This document shows, one piece after another, positions 14,943 through 20,654 of a DNA stretch of 20,654 nucleotides. The stretch lies in NCBI GenBank assembly GCA_964597495.1, contig CAZQYC010000068.1, positions 1-20,654 on the forward strand. The letters run 5' to 3'. Source of the DNA: CAZQYC01 sp964597495. Its GTDB lineage: Bacteria; Pseudomonadota; Gammaproteobacteria; Steroidobacterales; Steroidobacteraceae. The notes beneath the pieces were generated by a model that saw only the letters and a list, made by a program, of their open reading frames with translations, had not been told where the DNA came from and made no database searches. Position 1 is the stretch's first letter; the number at the start of each line of letters is the position of its first letter. Made by a program: the position numbers and the translations under genes.

Positions 14943-15380
14943 ATGGCGCAAGAATATCCAATCCCACGATTCCACTTCCAAGTCGACTGGGGCGGCGCGA
15001 AGATCAGTTTTACCGAGGTGACCGGGCTCGTCATGGAGCGCGAGAAAATCGAATACCGTCACAGCGACAGCAAGGACTTCAACAAGATTGCGATGCCCGG
15101 TCTCATCAAGAACAACAACATCACGTTGAAGCGCGGCAAATTCGAGAAGGACTTCGACTACAACACCTGGTTCGATGCGGTCATCAACGACCGAGTCGAA
15201 GGCCGGCGCGACGTCGTGATTCGCCTCCTGAACGAAAAGCACGAGCCGGTGGCCGCGTGGTCGGCGACGCGCTGCTTTCCGACCAAGGTGACGGCGCCCG
15301 ATCTCAAGTCGGACGCGAACGAAGCGGCCATCGAAAGCATGGAAATCGCCCACGAAGGCTTGAAGCTCATGAAAGTGTGA
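14943..15380 (+). CDS. Inner tube protein 1 (Afp1/5-like, gp19 family)
   Basis: 145 residues from ATG 14943. An upstream GTG at 14934 lies within the AGGGTGA ribosome site (14931-14937) and is rejected as the start. The T4 gp19-like tail tube fold is recognisable from FHFQVDWGGAKISFTEVTGL near the N-terminus, LKRGKFEKDFDYNTWFDAV in the middle and TRCFPTKVTAPDLKSDANEAAIESMEIAHEGL at the end. It stacks as hexameric rings inside the sheath and can carry cargo. Closely related in layout to the next gene, a second tube protein. Confidence 0.93.
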   Translation: MAQEYPIPRFHFQVDWGGAKISFTEVTGLVMEREKIEYRHSDSKDFNKIAMPGLIKNNNITLKRGKFEKDFDYNTWFDAVINDRVEGRRDVVIRLLNEKHEPVAAWSATRCFPTKVTAPDLKSDANEAAIESMEIAHEGLKLMKV

Positions 15381-15410
15381 GCGCGCTTTTGAGACGCTGA
15401 CGGAGTTCGC

Positions 15411-15848
15411 ATGCCCGCGTACTACCCGCCTTGGGGCTTCTATTACAAAGTGGAATTCGCGTTCAGCAAGAACGCGAACGATGTCCGCTTCCAAACCGTG
15501 TCCGGTTTGTCGGTGGAGTATGAGTACGAGTCGTTCAAGGAAGGCGGCGAGAATCGTTTCGAACATCGCTTGCCGGTGCGCACGAAATATGCGGATGTCG
15601 TCATGAAGCGCGGGATGTTGACCGACTCGGACGTGATCCAGTGGTTCGTCGACGCGTTTCGCGAGCGGCAGTTCAGTCCGAGCGACGTCAACATCATTTT
15701 AATGAATGAGAAGGGTGATCCGTTGCGCACTTGGAACCTGACCGGCGCCATCCCGAAAAAATGGATCGTCAGCGACTTGAACGCGCATGAGAGCAGCGTT
15801 GTGATCGAAACGCTCGAGATGTCGTATCGCTATTTCACCATTCACTGA
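15411..15848 (+). CDS. Inner tube protein 2 (gp19 family, Afp5-like)
   Basis: 145 residues, GGAG five bases before ATG 15411. Same tube fold as the previous gene (VEFAFSKNANDVRFQTVSGLSVEYEYE, MKRGMLTDSDVIQWFVDAF, NLTGAIPKKWIVSDLNAHESSVVIETLEMSYRYF). The extra N-terminal YYPPWGFYYKV and the SYRYF end resemble the tube-initiator type (Afp5), which joins the tube to the baseplate hub. It is divergent from tube 1, so the two are unlikely to be interchangeable. The stop lies inside a 15-base tandem repeat and is in frame with the following gene with no other stop between. Confidence 0.92.
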   Translation: MPAYYPPWGFYYKVEFAFSKNANDVRFQTVSGLSVEYEYESFKEGGENRFEHRLPVRTKYADVVMKRGMLTDSDVIQWFVDAFRERQFSPSDVNIILMNEKGDPLRTWNLTGAIPKKWIVSDLNAHESSVVIETLEMSYRYFTIH

Positions 15849-15893
15849 ACCGCCATTCACCAAGTCACCATTTATCGAGTCAGCATTCACCGA
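15834..15893 (+). repeat. 15-base tandem repeat (four units) spanning the tube-2 stop
   Basis: Four 15-base units: 15834-15848, 15849-15863, 15864-15878, 15879-15893. The core is ACCATTCACNGA. Unit 1 is the last five codons of the tube-2 gene including its TGA. The units match codon phase, and the TGA column is CAA, CGA and CGA in the later units, giving TAIHQ, VTIYR, VSIHR if read through. They fill the entire spacer up to three bases before the next ATG. Confidence 0.85.
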
Positions 15894-15896
15894 GCC

Positions 15897-16082
15897 ATGC
15901 CCATCGAGATCAAGGAATTGCATGTCCGCGTCGCGGTCAGTCCGGCGCCGGCCGCTTCGCCTGCGGGCGGCGCTGCGCCCGCGGCCAGTGCCGGCGGCGG
16001 AGCAGGCGGCGACAAGGACGCGATCATCGCCGAATGCATCGAGCAGGTGCTCGAAATCCTGCGCACGCGGAGGGAACGCTGA
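15897..16082 (+). CDS. DUF5908 small eCIS protein (Afp6-like position)
   Basis: 61 residues. MPIEIKELHVRVAVS at the start and DAIIAECIEQVLEILRTRRER at the end are the two conserved parts of DUF5908; the middle is a low-complexity Ala/Gly/Pro/Ser linker (about 16-40). DUF5908 genes occur between tube and LysM adaptor genes in eCIS clusters, the position of afp6. Its role is not firmly known; a baseplate or tube-end accessory is plausible. Its TGA overlaps the ATG of the next gene (one shared base), implying coupling. No clear ribosome site is seen ahead of it. Confidence 0.85.
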   Translation: MPIEIKELHVRVAVSPAPAASPAGGAAPAASAGGGAGGDKDAIIAECIEQVLEILRTRRER

Positions 16083-16792
16083 TGGCGCAGTCGGGCAAGC
16101 TTGAGAAGATGCTGGTCCTCGCGTTCGCCGATTCGCAAACGGCGGAGACTGGGGGCGTGACCGAAGCGGATGACTCCTTCGAGGCGCTCATCAACCCCGA
16201 GTCGTACACGCTCGAGTACAAGCTCAAGTTCTCTGAATCGGGTCAGGGGCAGGGAACCAGCGGCAAGCAGCTCAAGTACGAATACACCGAACCCGAAGAG
16301 ATCACGTTCGAGTTCCTGTTCGACAATACCGGCATCATCGACGGCAACCCGCGCGATTCGATCGCTGACGATCTCAAGAAGTTTCGCCAGGTGCTCATCG
16401 ACTATCAGGGCGATGCGCATGAACCCCGCCACTTCAAATTGGTGTGGGGCGAGAATTCGATCTTCAAAGGCCGGGTGACGGAAGTCGCCATCACCTACAA
16501 GTTGTTCAAGAGCGACGGCACGCCGATCCGTGCGGTCGTCAAGGTCAAGTTCAAAAGCAGCATCGAAGAGGCGCAGCGTGCGGCGAAGGAAAACAAGAGC
16601 TCGCCCGATTTGACGCACGTGCGCAAAGTGAAGCGCGGCGACACGCTGCCGCTCCTGTGCTTCGACATCTACGGCGATCCGCGCTACTACTTGCAAGTCG
16701 CCGCCGTCAACGATATCGATGATTTTCGCTCGTTGACGCCGGGAATGAATATTATTTTTCCGCCCATCGACAAGTCGAGCACGGCCACATGA
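16082..16792 (+). CDS. LysM-containing tube/baseplate adaptor (Afp7-like)
   Basis: 236 residues from ATG 16082, overlapping the preceding stop. The N-terminal CIS tube-like domain is clear (FEALINPESYTLEYKLKFSESGQGQGTSG, then PEEITFEFLFDNTG), and a C-terminal LysM-like module follows (VKRGDTLPLLCFDIYGDP ... NDIDDFRSLTPGMNIIFPP, about 176-229). This matches Afp7 and T4 gp53-type proteins that link the baseplate hub to the tube and wedge; the LysM module there is structural and not proof of peptidoglycan binding. Length is normal for the family. It overlaps the spike gene by four bases (ATGA). Confidence 0.92.
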   Translation: MAQSGKLEKMLVLAFADSQTAETGGVTEADDSFEALINPESYTLEYKLKFSESGQGQGTSGKQLKYEYTEPEEITFEFLFDNTGIIDGNPRDSIADDLKKFRQVLIDYQGDAHEPRHFKLVWGENSIFKGRVTEVAITYKLFKSDGTPIRAVVKVKFKSSIEEAQRAAKENKSSPDLTHVRKVKRGDTLPLLCFDIYGDPRYYLQVAAVNDIDDFRSLTPGMNIIFPPIDKSSTAT

Positions 16793-18555
16793 CGGGCGAA
16801 TCGACTATTCCAACGCCGGCGACGCCCGACGTTTGTACGACGGCGATCCTCGTCGATGGCACGCAGATTTCAGGCGAACTGCAAGTGCTCGCCATTCGCG
16901 TCACACGCGAACTCAACCGAATTCCAACCGCGAGCATTCAGTTCCAAGACGGCGAAGCTTCTAAGGGCACGTTCAAAGCGAGCGACGCCGATCTCTTTGT
17001 GCCGGGCAAAAGCATCGAGATTCAACTCGGCTATCGCTCGCAGAACACCACTGTGTTCAAGGGCATTGTCACCAAGCAAAGTATCAAGATTCGCAAGAGC
17101 GGTAGCGTGCTCAATGTCGAGTGCCGCCACGAAGCTGTCAAGATGACGACGGGCGCCCAGAGTCGCTACTTCACCGACAAGAAGGATAGCGACATCTTGG
17201 AGGACATCCTCGCGCAACATTCCCTGCAAAAGGATGTCGTCGCGACGACGCCTGCGCTCAAGGAAGTCGTGCAATACGACTCGAGCGACTGGGATTTTCT
17301 CCTGTGTCGCGCTGAGGCGAATGGTCTTGTCGTGCGCGCGGACGACGACAAGATCGTCATTGCAAAGCCGGACGTGTCTCAATCCGCGGCGCTGACGGTG
17401 ACCTACGGCTCAACGGTGCTGGAGCTCGACGCGGAAATCGACGCGCGCTGGCAGAGCAAGAGCATCTCCGCCACGAGTTGGAGCCCTGCCGATCAAGCGC
17501 TCGTGACGGCGGACGCAAAGGAACCATCGGTGACGGCGAGCGGCAATCTGTCGAGCGATGACTTGGCGAAAGTGTTTGGTGGCGAAGCGCTAACGCTTCG
17601 GCACAGCGGCCGACTCACCGAGCCCGAACTGCAAGCCTGGGCCGATGCGCGTCTGCAAATGGAGCGGCTGGCCAAGGTGCGTGGACGTGCGAAGTTTCAA
17701 GGGTCCGCCGATGTCGCGCCCGGAAAGATCGTCGAAGTTAAAGGTATCGGCGAGCGCTACTCCGGCAAGATGCTCGTGTCCGGCGTACGCCACACAGTAT
17801 CAGGCGGTAATTGGGAAACCGATGCCGAGTTCGGCCTCAATCCCGAAAGCTTCGCGAAGACTTACGAATTGCGACCCTCTGAAGCGGCCGGGCTCTTGCC
17901 CGCCGTTTCGGGATTACAAATCGGCGTCGTGACCGCACTCGAGAGCGATCCTGATGGAGAAGAGCGCATCCAAGTTCGCCTGCCGTTGATCGACAAAGCA
18001 GCGGATGGCGTATGGGCGCGACTCGCGACGCTCGATGCCGGCAATGCGCGCGGCACGTATTTCCGGCCCGAAATCGACGATGAAGTGATCTGCGGATTCT
18101 TGAATGACGATCCGCGCCATCCCGTGGTGCTTGGCGCGTGTCACAGCAGCGCGCATACGGCGCCGGAGCCCGGTAAGGACACGAATCACCTCAAAGGGTA
18201 TGTGAGCCGCGAAAAGCTCAAGTTCACTTTCGATGACGAGAAGAAAGTGATCGGCATCGAAACGCCGGGCGGCAATAAGCTCACGTTCTCGGACGACGCC
18301 AAGGGCATTGTCATGCAAGACCAGAACGGCAACAAGATCACGCTCGACACGAACGGCATCACGATTGAGAGCGCGAAGGACTTCGTGCTCAAGGCGAAGA
18401 AGGATTTCAAATTGCAGGGCACGAACGCGGAGCTGAGCGCGCAATCGTCGTTCAAGGCGTCGGGCACCGGCAGCGCCGAAGTCTCGGGCGCGAATACCAC
18501 TATCAAGGGCAGCGCCGCCACGGTCATTCAGGGCGGCATGGTGCAAATCAACTAG
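16789..18555 (+). CDS. VgrG-like hub and spike protein (Afp8-like)
   Basis: 588 residues. The gp27-like hub occupies about 1-370 (VTRELNRIPTASIQFQDGE, FVPGKSIEIQLGY, QYDSSDWDFLLCRAEANGL). The gp5 OB-fold follows at about 385-460 (IGVVTALESDPDGEERIQVRLPL, WARLATLDAG, PEIDDEVICGF, DPRHPVVLG). The C-terminal needle is a repetitive beta-helix, about 490-588 (GGNKLTFSDDAKGIVMQD, GNKITLDTNGITIES). There is no lysozyme insert and no extra C-terminal effector domain, so this is a structural spike. It overlaps the adaptor gene upstream by four bases. A PAAR gene follows 10 bases after, whose ribosome site overlaps this stop. Confidence 0.94.
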   Translation: MTGESTIPTPATPDVCTTAILVDGTQISGELQVLAIRVTRELNRIPTASIQFQDGEASKGTFKASDADLFVPGKSIEIQLGYRSQNTTVFKGIVTKQSIKIRKSGSVLNVECRHEAVKMTTGAQSRYFTDKKDSDILEDILAQHSLQKDVVATTPALKEVVQYDSSDWDFLLCRAEANGLVVRADDDKIVIAKPDVSQSAALTVTYGSTVLELDAEIDARWQSKSISATSWSPADQALVTADAKEPSVTASGNLSSDDLAKVFGGEALTLRHSGRLTEPELQAWADARLQMERLAKVRGRAKFQGSADVAPGKIVEVKGIGERYSGKMLVSGVRHTVSGGNWETDAEFGLNPESFAKTYELRPSEAAGLLPAVSGLQIGVVTALESDPDGEERIQVRLPLIDKAADGVWARLATLDAGNARGTYFRPEIDDEVICGFLNDDPRHPVVLGACHSSAHTAPEPGKDTNHLKGYVSREKLKFTFDDEKKVIGIETPGGNKLTFSDDAKGIVMQDQNGNKITLDTNGITIESAKDFVLKAKKDFKLQGTNAELSAQSSFKASGTGSAEVSGANTTIKGSAATVIQGGMVQIN

Positions 18556-18565
18556 AGGAATAACA

Positions 18566-18835
18566 ATGTTTCCCGCAGCACGAGTGACCGACATGATCGT
18601 GAGTACCGCGACGGTGGGAGTGCCGACGCCGATCATTCCTCCGGGAGCGCCGACGGTGCTCATCGGCGGACTGCCTGCCGCGCGCATGGGCGACGGCTGC
18701 GGAGTGGACGTGATCGCGAAAGGATCTGCGACTGTGATGATCGGCGGACTTCCCGCAGCGCGTATCACGGATTTGACGGGCGGCGGGGGAGCGGTCGTCC
18801 CACCGGGCGCGGTGACTGTTCTCATTGGAGGTTGA
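18566..18835 (+). CDS. PAAR-domain spike tip protein (Afp10-like)
   Basis: 89 residues. Two PAAR-type repeats are visible: PTVLIGGLPAARMGD and SATVMIGGLPAARITD, ending in VTVLIGG. PAAR proteins cap the spike needle with a small cone that often binds a metal. The usual metal-binding His is not obvious, although Cys is present in MGDGCG. It has no extension that could be an effector. AGAGGAA (18554-18560), overlapping the VgrG stop, is a strong ribosome site. The next gene's ATG follows the TGA directly. Confidence 0.92.
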   Translation: MFPAARVTDMIVSTATVGVPTPIIPPGAPTVLIGGLPAARMGDGCGVDVIAKGSATVMIGGLPAARITDLTGGGGAVVPPGAVTVLIGG

Positions 18836-19279
18836 ATGAGCAAGGATTTCCTCGGTCGCGGCTGGTCGTTTCCACCCACGTTCTTGAACGATCGCGCCAG
18901 CGTCGACATGCTGAAGGAGGAAGACGACGTCGCGTCCAGTCTCGAAATTCTGCTCGGCACCCGACAGCGCGAGCGAGTCATGCAGCCGCTCTATGGCTGC
19001 AATCTGGATGAACTCCTGTTCGAAAGCCTGAACACGCGCCTCAAGACGTTGATGGTCGACAAGGTGCAGGCGGCCATTCTCTATCACGAGCCGCGTCTCG
19101 CACTTGAAAGCGTCCAGCTTGACGACGGCCTGGGGCTCGAAGGTGTCGTGCAAATCAGCGTGACGTACAAAGTGAAGTCGACCAACTCGCGATTCAATTT
19201 CGTTTATCCGTACTACATCCAGGAAGGCACGGATATCAATCTCACCACCACCGTCAATCTGCTGCCCGACCTTTCCTAA
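18836..19279 (+). CDS. gp25-like baseplate wedge protein (Afp9-like)
   Basis: 147 residues. The pattern of the GPW/gp25 family is present: a leading GRGWSFPPTF, then the EIL-LGTRQRERVMQPLYGCNLDELLFE segment and the conserved YHEPRLALESV, the EPR motif. It binds the sheath end and the wedge proteins in the baseplate. The ATG is immediately after the PAAR stop, in a coupled arrangement. In Afp the gp25 gene precedes the PAAR gene; here the order is reversed. Confidence 0.93.
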   Translation: MSKDFLGRGWSFPPTFLNDRASVDMLKEEDDVASSLEILLGTRQRERVMQPLYGCNLDELLFESLNTRLKTLMVDKVQAAILYHEPRLALESVQLDDGLGLEGVVQISVTYKVKSTNSRFNFVYPYYIQEGTDINLTTTVNLLPDLS

Positions 19280-19282
19280 CCC

Positions 19283-20654
19283 ATGACGACCGACTGTTCA
19301 CAGAATTTCGACTCGTTGCGCCTGGTGCGGGAGGGCACGAGCCAGGAGCAGCGGAAAAACGCGGCGCTCGATCCGACGTACGCGCCGGCGAATGGCCGCA
19401 CGATCGCGGACGCCATCGTGTTCGCGCGTCGCTATGGACGGTTGCTCAAGTACTACGATGTCGACAATCAAGTGGACGGTGATTGGGAGGCGTTTTTCGC
19501 GAAGGACGTGTCGGCGCTTTTGAGTTTGGTTGCCGTCGAAGATCTCGACGTCTACAAGGACAACATCAAGACTTGGTTCGACTATCTCCTGGAGCGCTCG
19601 AACGCGGCCGACGTGTTCGGGTTGAAGCTGAGGCTGGGATTCCTGTACGACAGCATAGGTAGTGTGGCGCAGCAGGCGGAGAGCCTCCGCGCGACCTTGC
19701 CGGACGAACTGCCGCTCAAGGGCGCACTCAAGAATACGATCGTCAATCAGTTGGCGCCGGCGCTCAAGCGTTTGATCGGTTACTACAAAGGCGGAGTGGT
19801 GCGGGGACTGATCGTACCCGGCGGCGCGGCGCCGAGCGCATTGATCCTGCAAAGTCCCGTCGTGAAGTTTCAGTCGGTCTTTAACAGTGGGTTTTCGAGC
19901 GATACCGAAACCAAGCTCTGGAGCGATGGCGGCTCTTGGGCGACCTTCACCGCAGCCATTGCAGCCGACGCCTCCGTCTACGGCGACGCGTTGGGGACTC
20001 CGTTCACGCAGATCAATCACTGCGCCGCGCACAATCTGTTCAAATCGGTTTTCGATACGTTTTTGAAAGCGTTCGCACGGCTCATCCAGGATGCCGGCAC
20101 GGCGCTTGAGCAAACGCTCACCGAATGGGATCGGCACGAGCCGCACTACGCGCTGTTCTTAAGCTTTCTCAAGCTGTTCGAGCACGCACGCGAAGCATCG
20201 AACGCGATCACGGCTCGCCATCTCGATTTCTACTACCGCACCGTTCTGCAGCTCAAAGAGAAGGCAGCAGAGCCGAGTCAGGTGCATCTGGTCGTGGAGC
20301 TTGCCAAGCAGGCTTTAAGCCATGAGTTCAAGCAGGGCGAACTCTTCAAGGCCGGCAAGGATGCGCTAGGCAAGGACGCATTCTTTGCGGCCGATCGCGA
20401 TTTCGTCGCCAATCGCGCGAAGGTGGTCGCGCTCGAAAAGATCTATCGCCATGGCGATGAAGCGGTGGCGGGATCGACCGCCGACATGGATCGCCTCTTT
20501 GCGGCGCCGGTTGCGAATTCCGACGACGGCCTCGGTGCGACGCTGACCTCTGCCGATGGATCGTGGCAGCCGTTCTTCAACAAGGTGTTTGTCGACGGTG
20601 AGCTGAATGAGATCAAGATGCCGACCGCCGACATCGGCTTCGCGATCGCCTCGC
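19283..20654 (+). CDS. Baseplate wedge protein, Afp11/gp6-like, partial (runs off right edge)
   Basis: Open from the ATG at 19283, three bases after the gp25 stop, to the end of the window with no stop: at least 457 residues. The stretch AITARHLDFYYRTVLQLKEK, then VHLVVELAKQALSHEFKQGELFKAGKDALGKDAFFAADRDFVANRAKV, is typical of eCIS Afp11/baseplate J-like proteins, which are usually about 1000 residues or longer. It forms the wedge ring around the hub. An opposite-strand open frame at 19298-20146 is a shadow of this gene. Confidence 0.88.
   Translation, partial: MTTDCSQNFDSLRLVREGTSQEQRKNAALDPTYAPANGRTIADAIVFARRYGRLLKYYDVDNQVDGDWEAFFAKDVSALLSLVAVEDLDVYKDNIKTWFDYLLERSNAADVFGLKLRLGFLYDSIGSVAQQAESLRATLPDELPLKGALKNTIVNQLAPALKRLIGYYKGGVVRGLIVPGGAAPSALILQSPVVKFQSVFNSGFSSDTETKLWSDGGSWATFTAAIAADASVYGDALGTPFTQINHCAAHNLFKSVFDTFLKAFARLIQDAGTALEQTLTEWDRHEPHYALFLSFLKLFEHAREASNAITARHLDFYYRTVLQLKEKAAEPSQVHLVVELAKQALSHEFKQGELFKAGKDALGKDAFFAADRDFVANRAKVVALEKIYRHGDEAVAGSTADMDRLFAAPVANSDDGLGATLTSADGSWQPFFNKVFVDGELNEIKMPTADIGFAIAS

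Noticed and set aside
19298..20146. Minus-strand 282-residue open frame
   Set aside because: It is a shadow of the Afp11-like gene, which has strong family motifs on the plus strand.
11478..20654. Type VI secretion system
   Set aside because: The sheath is a single gp18-type protein, and LysM adaptor, DUF4255 cap and DUF5908 genes are eCIS hallmarks; no TssB/C, TssJLM or ClpV is seen.
11478..20654. Contractile-tail prophage
   Set aside because: No capsid, portal, terminase, lysis or replication genes appear, and the cap and adaptor types are those of eCIS.
1540..20654. Signalling block and eCIS as one operon
   Set aside because: An IS remnant, about 490 bases of non-coding DNA and a separate sigma-54 promoter lie between them; a functional link remains only speculation.
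1..20654. CRISPR arrays
   Set aside because: No series of identical 20-40 base repeats with unique spacers is present; the two tandem repeats have contiguous 13- and 15-base units.

Overview
The window looks like a GC-rich proteobacterial chromosome, probably gammaproteobacterial. That placement is tentative and rests on the tRNA-Arg 3' half, the codon style and the signalling families. Every confident protein gene is on the + strand.

Left end (1-1539): the 3' half of a tRNA-Arg with a long perfect terminator, a second damaged copy of the tRNA 3' end about 200 bases downstream, a run of strong hairpins, and a frameshifted C-terminal remnant of a tyrosine recombinase pointing back at the tRNA. 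Together these look like the scar of one or more elements that integrated at the tRNA. About 900 bases of decayed DNA follow, including what looks like the tail of a receiver domain.

Signalling block (1540-9287): a REC-GGDEF diguanylate cyclase with intact GGEEF and RxxD inhibitory site overlaps by 4 bases a 1632-residue membrane hybrid kinase (CHASE, four PAS, HisKA, HATPase, degenerate receiver, receiver, Hpt). A soluble GAF hybrid kinase without an Hpt follows. The block can be read as a phosphorelay with c-di-GMP as one output. An insertion-sequence remnant (9288-9566) abuts the stop codon of the last kinase and separates this block from the next.

Contractile injection block (10057-20654): a sigma-54-type AAA+ activator with no sensory domain and a variant GAFTDA loop is interrupted by a 100-N assembly gap flanked by an exact 55-base duplication, which is an assembly artefact. 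Downstream are a spaced inverted repeat and a near-consensus -24/-12 promoter, then a co-directional run: small winged-helix-like protein, Pvc16/DUF4255 cap protein, unrecognised 335-residue protein, sheath, two tube proteins, DUF5908 protein, LysM tube-baseplate adaptor (Afp7-like), VgrG-like spike (Afp8), PAAR tip (Afp10), gp25 (Afp9) and the start of an Afp11-like baseplate protein that runs off the window. This is an extracellular contractile injection system (eCIS, Afp/PVC-like) locus. It is neither a type VI system nor a complete prophage. Tape measure, ATPase, fibres and toxins would be expected beyond the right edge. The most distinctive feature is the apparent sigma-54 control of the particle operon by its own adjacent, domain-less activator.
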